Shown: piece after piece, positions 1 through 5,229 of the stretch
Numbering within the stretch: position 1 is the first letter of the stretch
Layout: each line of letters opens with the position of its first letter
DNA from: Opitutaceae bacterium
GTDB taxonomy: Bacteria > Verrucomicrobiota > Verrucomicrobiia > Opitutales > Opitutaceae
DNA: 9,618 bases
Reading direction: 5' to 3'
Assembly (NCBI GenBank): GCA_025352845.1
Contig: JANXSC010000334.1
Location: forward strand, 1-9,618
Position numbers and translations under genes: made by a program
The notes under the pieces: model-generated
Told to the model about the DNA's origin: nothing
Databases searched by the model: none
Seen by the model: only the letters and a program-made list of their open reading frames with translations

Positions 1-132
1 TCTCATACCAAAAACTCCGCTCCATCCAGGACATGCTCAACGAACGCCCCCGCAAAATCCTCCACGACGCCTCCCCCGCCGAGCGTTTCCATCAGCTCCT
101 TATATCAAACCCTAATTCGAATTGATCCTTGA
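1..132 (+). mobile_element. Right-hand end of an insertion sequence (IS30-like), left part outside the window
   Basis: This stretch holds the last 40 codons of a transposase and the few bases between its stop and the receptor remnant. It is locally richer in A+T (around 100-130) than the flanking coding DNA, and it contains a perfect 10-bp palindrome AATTCGAATT at 114-123 that overlaps the end of the reading frame. The exact outer boundary cannot be fixed, because the other terminal inverted repeat and any target duplication lie outside the window. I place the end just before the receptor reading frame resumes, at about 125-135. The element type is inferred only from the transposase tail. Confidence 0.5.
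3..125 (+). CDS. DDE transposase, C-terminal fragment (IS30-like), 5' end outside window
   Basis: The frame starting at base 3 is open to a TGA at 123-125 and encodes 40 residues. The core LNERPRKILHDASPAERF matches the C-terminal signature of IS30-type and related rve-fold transposases, in which an LNxRPRK stretch is followed by a short loop and a TPxExF-like motif. In the full enzyme this segment lies after the catalytic Glu of the DDE triad, so no catalytic residue is visible here. The fragment ends ISNPNSN and then stops 7 bases before the ATG of a truncated TonB receptor frame, so the element seems to have landed inside that receptor gene. Assignment to IS30 rather than another rve family is from motif memory. 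That it is the tail of a transposase is fairly secure. Confidence 0.65.
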   Translation, partial: SYQKLRSIQDMLNERPRKILHDASPAERFHQLLISNPNSN

Positions 133-2082
133 ATGCGCCCCACGAATACCGGTTCGGTGCTGGCCCCGACACCGATCTCGGGCGTGGGTGCGGGTGGAGC
201 CAACAGCCTCGTGATTCCGGCGAACAATCCCTACAATCTTTTCGGCATAATCATTGGGATTGGCCAGCCGGCCGGGGCTCCGTCGGTCCGGACCCGGACG
301 GAAGAACTGGGCAAGCGGACCAATAATTTCGAAAACAACGTTTTCCGATTTGTGGGCGGCCTCAAGGGAGATTTCAGCGATCGGTATAGCTGGGAAGCAA
401 GCTACAACTACTCCCGGGCCAGCCTGACGCAAAATGTCGTGGGCGGCGCGAACGGCGCGAACGTGAATCAGCTGATGACTCCGCTCATCCAGGGTGGAAA
501 CTACGTTTACAACGCCGCCGGCCGGCCGCTCTCAGTGCTGCAAGACGCCGCGGGTAACAATTTGCCCGTGTATAATATTTTCGCACTGCCGGGATTCAAC
601 GACCCCGCCACGCTCAATTCGATCCGGACCAACTTGTTCAAATACCAATCCTCGACGCTGCGCACCATCAACGTCCAGGTGAAGGGCAAGCTCTTCACGC
701 TTCCCGCCGGCGATTTGGCTTTCGCGGCCGGGGTCAGCACGGGCGTGGAAGAAGTCACGAGCGCGGTGGATGGGCTTTTTGCCAACGGCCTCGCGCTCGG
801 CTTCAATCGCGCCGCCACCTTCGGCGGTGGCACGCGGCGCACGGAAGGTGGATTTATCGAAGTGGGCGTGCCGGTGACCTCACCCAAGATGAACGTCCCG
901 GGACTTTATACGGTGGATATTAACCTCGCCGACCGCATGGAGCGGATCAAGCCGGGTGGCAACGCCACCACGCCGAAGGTCGGCGTCCGCTGGCTGCCCT
1001 TCAACGAGAGTTTCGTGATTCGCGGCACCTACGCCAAGGGTTTTATTGCACCCTCCATCTTCGACCTCTTCGGGCCTTCGGCGGGCAACTCGCCGACTTT
1101 TACGACTTGGCAGGGCGACGGTCGCTCGGGCTCGGGCGGTTCCTCAACCCGGATGATCGTGGTCCAGGGCAACTCGAACGAATTGAGCAATCCCACCCTG
1201 CTTGCGTCCAAGGCTACGTCTTACACGGCCGGTTTCGTCTATTCACCCAAGCAGGTCAAAGGCCTGAGCGTTACGGTCGATTACTATTCGATCAAACAGG
1301 ACAAGGTGGGCAGCATCGACTACACGGCCGCCGTGGCCGATTTGAACGCCAAGGGCGCCGGTTCTTACTTCGCGCAAGACCCGCTTAAACTTGGTGCCGG
1401 CTTTGTCTTTGCCGACGGAACCCGCCTTGTCTCCAACACTGCCAATCAGGTCAATCACACCAATTTTGGCACCCTGTCGATCATCAAGGATCCTGCCGGC
1501 GACCAAAAGACCCGCGGCTTGGACATCGCGGTTGACTACCGTTTCAAGACGGACACCCGCGGTAATTTTTGGGTCGGTGCCAGCGCGAATATCTTATTTG
1601 ATTATAAGTTCCGGGCGACTCCGAGCGATCGCTACTTCCAGTTCGCCCGGGTTATGACCGATAGCACGATCGGTGGAGCCGGTGCCAATGGCTTGCTTCC
1701 CAGCTACATCATCAAGCCCTATGTCAACTACAGCTACAAATCGATCGCCGGTTCGTTGTTCATGAACTACATTCCGAAAGTCACGGTGCCTGGAACCCTG
1801 TTTGCCGGCGCCAGTGCGACGAATGACTATACCCTTAATGGCAAGGCTTCCAGGACCCCGAGCTACTTCACGACCGACGCGACGGTATCCTACACCTTGC
1901 CGAATTTCGGCATGAACTGGCTCCGCAACACGACGATCCTGGCCGGGGCCAACAACGTGTTCAACAAGAAGGCGCCGTATGTTCCTGGCAATGGCAGCAA
2001 CACCGCCGAGAACAACACGGTCAAGTCATCCTATGACATCATCGGACGCTTCATGTTTGTTGAGCTGAAGAAGCGCTTCTGA
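133..2082 (+). pseudogene. 5'-truncated TonB-dependent receptor (beta-barrel only), probably cut by the adjacent IS
   Basis: A 649-residue open frame encodes most of the 22-strand outer-membrane barrel of a TonB-dependent receptor. Barrel landmarks shared with the intact receptor downstream are NPYNLFG (residues 32-38), LFTLPAGDLAFAAG (187-200), a FIEVGVPV strand (about 241-248), GTYAKGFIAPSIFDLFG (from about 298), a late LAGANNVFNKK turn (603-613) and a terminal Phe after KKR, the usual C-terminal recognition residue. What is missing is decisive: there is no signal peptide, TonB box or plug. In the intact receptor the NPYNxFG landmark lies near residue 399, so roughly 365 residues are lost here. 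The frame carries a TGA immediately before the ATG (130-132), and there is no ribosome-binding site. If translated, the product could not be exported, so I read this as a remnant. It uses more A/T-ending codons than the receptor at 5230. Its substrate cannot be told. Confidence 0.85.
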
Positions 2083-2111
2083 GCCGCACCTGAAGTTTAC
2101 GCCACGCTCTC

Positions 2112-2141
2112 AACGGCAGCCCACCCGGGCTGCCGTTTTTT
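2112..2141 (+). terminator. Intrinsic terminator after the receptor remnant
   Basis: A perfect 11-bp stem (2112-2122 with 2127-2137, AACGGCAGCCC against GGGCTGCCGTT) closes a 4-base ACCC loop and runs into six T's (2136-2141). It begins 29 bases after the receptor stop. This is a textbook Rho-independent terminator and separates the remnant from the small gene that follows. Confidence 0.93.
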
Positions 2142-2186
2142 GTCAGGAGGAATGACGTTGTAGCTTCCACCGACGGACGTGTATGC

Positions 2187-2192
2187 AGGAGG
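2187..2192 (+). promoter_or_regulatory. Strong but badly spaced Shine-Dalgarno (AGGAGG) before the coiled-coil gene
   Basis: AGGAGG ends only one base before the ATG at 2194, much closer than the usual 5-9 bases. A second AGGAGG at 2145-2150 sits the same one base before an ATG at 2152, which opens a three-codon frame (ATG ACG TTG TAG). A GTG at 2179 in the gene's frame is an alternative start, but it would put the 2187 motif inside the coding region and has no good site of its own. Which start is used is not settled by sequence. Confidence 0.4.
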
Positions 2193-2193
2193 C

Positions 2194-2829
2194 ATGAAAC
2201 GATGCATTATCATCGGCTTGGTTTTGGCGTGCTGGCTCCGTGCCGCCCCGGCGGATGAGGGAAACTTCACCTCCACCTTGTCGCCCGCAGACCTCGCGGC
2301 GATCGGACTGTCCGGACTGACGCCGGCGCAGCGAGCGCGGCTGAATACCTTGGTCGAGGATTACAAGCGGGGCACGGTCACGAGCGCCCGCCGTGCGGCG
2401 GCCGAGGCGCTGGCCGCCCAACAGGCCGCCGAGGCGCAGGTGGCTCGTGCCGAGGAAAAGGCGAAAGCTGCCCAGCTGGACGCGGCGAAGGCCGAGGCTA
2501 GGCGAGTCGATGCGGCCAGGGTTGAGGCGGGCAAATCCACCGGCGGGTCAAGCGTTCTCACGAAGGCGAAGGAGCGGATGAAGCCGACCGCGGCTTCGGA
2601 AACCGTGATGATCGAGAGTTCAATTCCCGGCACCTTCCGTGGCTGGGAGTCGCGCCAGATATTCACTCTGGCAAACGGTCGGCGCGTGCAGGTGGAAAAC
2701 AACCAGCGCTATTACTCGCCCGCGGTTGACAACCCCAAAGTTATCATCGTGCCCGCGGCCATCGCCGGCTATTGGATGCGTTTCCCGACGCTCGGCGCGG
2801 AAGTGCGGGTGAATCTGGTCGCGGAGTAG
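2194..2829 (+). CDS. Exported coiled-coil protein of unknown function
   Basis: The protein has 211 residues from ATG 2194 (216 if the in-frame GTG at 2179 is used). The N-terminus MKRCIIIGLVLACW is a short basic plus hydrophobic signal. Cleavage after APA (residue 20) by signal peptidase I is plausible, and VLAC at 10-13 could instead serve as a weak lipobox. A small helical segment (LSGLTPAQRARLNTLVEDY, 39-57) precedes an Ala/Glu/Lys/Arg-rich coiled coil at about 64-112, then a flexible Gly/Ser linker. The C-terminal part (about 143-211) looks all-beta: GTFRGWESRQIFTLANGRRV followed by a PKVIIVPAAIAGYWM stretch. From memory, the FxGW...FxLxNGQ pattern after a GLxxLTPxQ helix recurs in uncharacterised periplasmic proteins of other bacteria. 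I know no function for them. The gene follows the terminator at 2112-2141, so it needs its own promoter, and none is evident. It converges on the minus-strand gene with a 6-bp gap and no terminator between them. Confidence 0.8.
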   Translation: MKRCIIIGLVLACWLRAAPADEGNFTSTLSPADLAAIGLSGLTPAQRARLNTLVEDYKRGTVTSARRAAAEALAAQQAAEAQVARAEEKAKAAQLDAAKAEARRVDAARVEAGKSTGGSSVLTKAKERMKPTAASETVMIESSIPGTFRGWESRQIFTLANGRRVQVENNQRYYSPAVDNPKVIIVPAAIAGYWMRFPTLGAEVRVNLVAE

Positions 2830-2835
2830 CAGAGG

Positions 2836-4977
2836 CTAGCGACGCGGTCCACGCAGCGCATCGATCCATTGCCGCGCACCGGCATGATCCGGTTTGATTC
2901 TCAGCGTCGCCTCGAAATGGGCGAGCGCTTCCTGATTTCGACCCGGCAGATTGGCCAACATAACTCCGAGGGAAAATTGCGCCTCGGTGTGTCGCGGATC
3001 GATGCGCAGCGCGGACTCAAATTCGGTGATTGCCTCCGGCAATCGCCCCGAAATTTCCGCCAAGGCATATCCGTAGTTAAAGTGCGCAGTCGCTGAGGCG
3101 GGACTGAGCTGCGCCGCCGCTGCAAAATGCGGGATGGACTCAGATCTGCGCGCGGGAATGCGCTCCAACGCGATGGCCAGATTGCTGTGCGCATCGGACA
3201 GAAGGGGATTGATTCGCAGCGCCTGCTCAAATTTAGCGATGGCCTCGGCCTCGCGTCCGGGAATTTTCGCCAACGCGCAACCCAGCAGATGATGCGCGTC
3301 CGCCAATTCAGGTTTGAGCCGCACGGCCGTTTCCAGATGCGCCAGTGCCTCCGCCATGCTCCCGGGCATGTCCAGCAAAGCAACGCCCAGACTCACGTGG
3401 GCGTAGGGAAAATCCGGGCTCAGGCGTAGCGCGGTTTCAAACTCGGCGATGGCCTCCGCCTTGCGGCCGGGAATTCTCGCCAATGCGCTGCCCAGATAGT
3501 TGTGCAGCTCGGCGTTCCTGGGCTTGAGCCGCACGGCCGCCTTGAAATGAGTCAAGGCAGCGGGCAGGCTATCCGGGTTCTTCGCCAGAATCAGGCCCAG
3601 ATTGCCATGGGCCATCCAGCTCGTGGGATTGCGCGCCAGAGTCTCCCGGTAGAGCGTCGTGACATCGCGATACATGCCGCTTTGTTGCCATGTCAGCGCG
3701 CCGAGCATCGATACCAGCGCCGCGATTCCCGCGCGAGCCAGACCTCGGGGCCTGCCACCCGGCATCGCATTCGCGGCCCAGGCCAGACCTGTCGCGAACG
3801 GGACAATGAGGCCGATGCTCGCCAGATATTGAAAATGATCCGCGACGTAGGAATAGATGAACGGGTAGATGTTGATGAAGCCCAAGGCGGGACAAAGCGT
3901 GCCGGCAAAAAACAGAAAACCGGCCAGCGGGCCCCGGTATCGCCGGGCGATCCGCAGCAACCCCACCGCGAGCGCTGCCACGGAGAGCGGAAAAAAATAT
4001 TGCCAGGCGGTCGTCGCGTTCACGTTCCATTGCGGATAGGTGAACATGAGTTGCCCGGGCCACGCCAGTTTACCGCCATAGAAACAGAGTGCCCGCCCGG
4101 CGAGCAGCCCGCGCTCCAGCAACGTGAGGGAATATTCCGGGCCGGGCGCGCCGTTGCTGATCTGCACGGCGACAAAGAAAGCGTGCTCGACCCATGCCGT
4201 CATCAGACCTCCGATTGCGCTGAGCACAAACCACGGCAGCAGCGGTAGAATATCTCGACGCCAGTCGAGCCGACCCCGTTGCCACCAGAAGACGACCAGC
4301 AAGGCCGCGGGCAGGGTCGCCGTGACGGTCTTGCTCAGCAGCGCCAGCCCAAAGAGTGCGAACCCCTGCCAATACCGCGTCCATTGGCGATCCTGATCAA
4401 AACGCAGGTAGGTCAGCGCCGCGCCCAGATAGAAAACGGCCGAAAGCGTGTTTTTTTGCTCCGATATCCAAGCCACCGATTCCACGCCGACCGGATGCAG
4501 CGCAAAAATAAATCCGGCCAGCCACTCCGCCCCGGCGTAGCGCCCGGCCGGTGAACGGGGACTCGTCATTCCCTTCGACTCCGGGATCGTTACAGCCGAA
4601 GCGATCTGGCTGGGATTGAAAAGCCGGCGGACGATAGCCACCAGCAGGCAAGCGGCCGTGGCATGGAGCAGGACATTCGTCAGGTGGTAGCCCAGCACGG
4701 CCTCTTCCCACAGGCGGTGCTCCACCCAAAATGCGGTGTGCAATATCGGATAATATTGTTGGCTCGCTCCCGGCTCGAACCATATGCGCCATAAGCCTTG
4801 GAGGGATTGCAGACTCGACTTCGTGACGTGCGCATCGTCATCCCAAAGGAGCCCGCCATTGAGGGCTGGCAGGTAGGCGAGAAAAGTGGCGCAGAAAATA
4901 AGCGCCACCCCGCCGGCATCCTGCCAGCGCGTAACTTCAGGCCTGGGCCCGGCGGGGGATGAGTGCTGCGCCACCAA
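2836..4977 (-). CDS. Multi-pass membrane GT-C/TMTC-like glycosyltransferase region fused to TPR repeats
   Basis: This 713-residue protein has two parts. Residues 20-430 carry about ten or eleven hydrophobic segments (TM1 at about 22-42, others near 97-117, 151-170, 174-191, 203-230, 243-262, 325-342, 348-366, 382-401 and 412-430). Residues 451-695 are seven TPR units, with a short helical cap at 696-710. After TM1 comes an acidic WDDDAH motif (45-50), placed as in PMT/TMTC-type GT-C glycosyltransferases, where an Asp pair in the first extracytoplasmic loop is catalytic. HPVGVESVAWISEQK (161-175) matches a signature of the bacterial TPR membrane proteins of this type (HPxxVESVAWxxExK). The likely role is transfer of a sugar from a polyprenyl-phosphate donor to a protein or glycan outside the membrane, with the TPRs recognising the acceptor. 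Donor and acceptor are unknown and activity is inferred. The start is uncertain: the frame opens at TTG 4977 with GTG 4974 next, and an in-frame stop lies 12 bases upstream of the TTG. No well-placed ribosome-binding site serves either. No partner gene is adjacent on its strand. Confidence 0.85.
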   Translation of the reverse strand: MVAQHSSPAGPRPEVTRWQDAGGVALIFCATFLAYLPALNGGLLWDDDAHVTKSSLQSLQGLWRIWFEPGASQQYYPILHTAFWVEHRLWEEAVLGYHLTNVLLHATAACLLVAIVRRLFNPSQIASAVTIPESKGMTSPRSPAGRYAGAEWLAGFIFALHPVGVESVAWISEQKNTLSAVFYLGAALTYLRFDQDRQWTRYWQGFALFGLALLSKTVTATLPAALLVVFWWQRGRLDWRRDILPLLPWFVLSAIGGLMTAWVEHAFFVAVQISNGAPGPEYSLTLLERGLLAGRALCFYGGKLAWPGQLMFTYPQWNVNATTAWQYFFPLSVAALAVGLLRIARRYRGPLAGFLFFAGTLCPALGFINIYPFIYSYVADHFQYLASIGLIVPFATGLAWAANAMPGGRPRGLARAGIAALVSMLGALTWQQSGMYRDVTTLYRETLARNPTSWMAHGNLGLILAKNPDSLPAALTHFKAAVRLKPRNAELHNYLGSALARIPGRKAEAIAEFETALRLSPDFPYAHVSLGVALLDMPGSMAEALAHLETAVRLKPELADAHHLLGCALAKIPGREAEAIAKFEQALRINPLLSDAHSNLAIALERIPARRSESIPHFAAAAQLSPASATAHFNYGYALAEISGRLPEAITEFESALRIDPRHTEAQFSLGVMLANLPGRNQEALAHFEATLRIKPDHAGARQWIDALRGPRR
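2893..3627 (-). repeat. Seven tandem 35-residue TPR units (105-bp coding period)
   Basis: Residues 451-695 of the membrane protein divide into seven consecutive units of exactly 35 residues, each beginning with Pro. The shared pattern is P-x3-(A/S)-x-(A/L/Q)-H-x2-LG-x-AL-x2-(I/M)PG-R-x-EAI-x-FE-x-ALR. Canonical TPRs have 34 residues. Here one extra residue sits in the turn between helix A and helix B (IPGR, LPGR, MPGS, ISGR, IPAR). The first unit is the most divergent (KNPDS in the turn). The DNA copies are clearly diverged from one another, so this is an old protein repeat and not a recent tandem duplication. Confidence 0.9.
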
Positions 4978-5229
4978 AAACGAACATCAATTCCGCCCGG
5001 TGCCCGCAAACGTAAACGGACAAGTGCCGCCGCGGACGACGCCTTATTTGAGTGACCCTGGACTCCGTTTTTTTTCGCCCGTGCTGTGCCGTGCCCTGCC
5101 TCGCCGCGACAATCGTGCGAATTCGGCGTTGCATATCCGCCACCCCTGCCTGTGTCATATCCCGTCAACACAAACGGCAGCCACCACAACTTCGGCTGAC
5201 GGACACCTCAACACACCAAACCACAAGCT
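4978..5229. other. Divergent intergenic region and receptor leader
   Basis: This 252-bp gap must hold the promoters for the minus-strand TPR gene and the plus-strand receptor. I see no convincing -35/-10 pair in either direction: a TTGACG on the minus strand (5163-5168) has no matching -10 hexamer at a useful distance. An eight-T run lies at 5068-5075 without a proper hairpin before it. The last 40 bases before the receptor ATG are rich in A and C and have no Shine-Dalgarno sequence, which suggests SD-independent initiation. Short open frames crossing the region have no recognisable features. Confidence 0.55.

Noticed and set aside
2818..2843. Possible hairpin between the convergent genes (GTCGC with GCGAC)
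   Set aside because: Only 5 bp of stem with a 16-base loop and no T tract on either strand, so it is not a credible terminator.
2893..3627. Repeats that might be read as a CRISPR array or tandem DNA repeat
   Set aside because: The period is 105 bp, in frame, and the copies are diverged at the DNA level. They encode TPR units of a single protein.
3502..4248. 248-residue plus-strand frame opposite the TPR/membrane gene
   Set aside because: Arg/Gln/His/Pro-rich antisense shadow with no hydrophobic or domain structure.
5068..5075. Eight-T run in the intergenic region as a terminator
   Set aside because: The only possible pairing before it is about 4 bp. No gene on the plus strand ends just upstream.
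5163..5168. TTGACG on the minus strand as a -35 box for the TPR gene
   Set aside because: The bases 16-18 downstream are G-rich and give no -10 hexamer, so it does not form a promoter on its own.
4680..5189. 169-residue minus-strand frame with ATG upstream of the TPR gene start
   Set aside because: It overlaps the certain membrane-protein frame in another register and has shadow-like composition (Arg, Gly, Pro, Trp) with no motif. A purine-rich stretch before an internal ATG near 4991 is not enough to support it.
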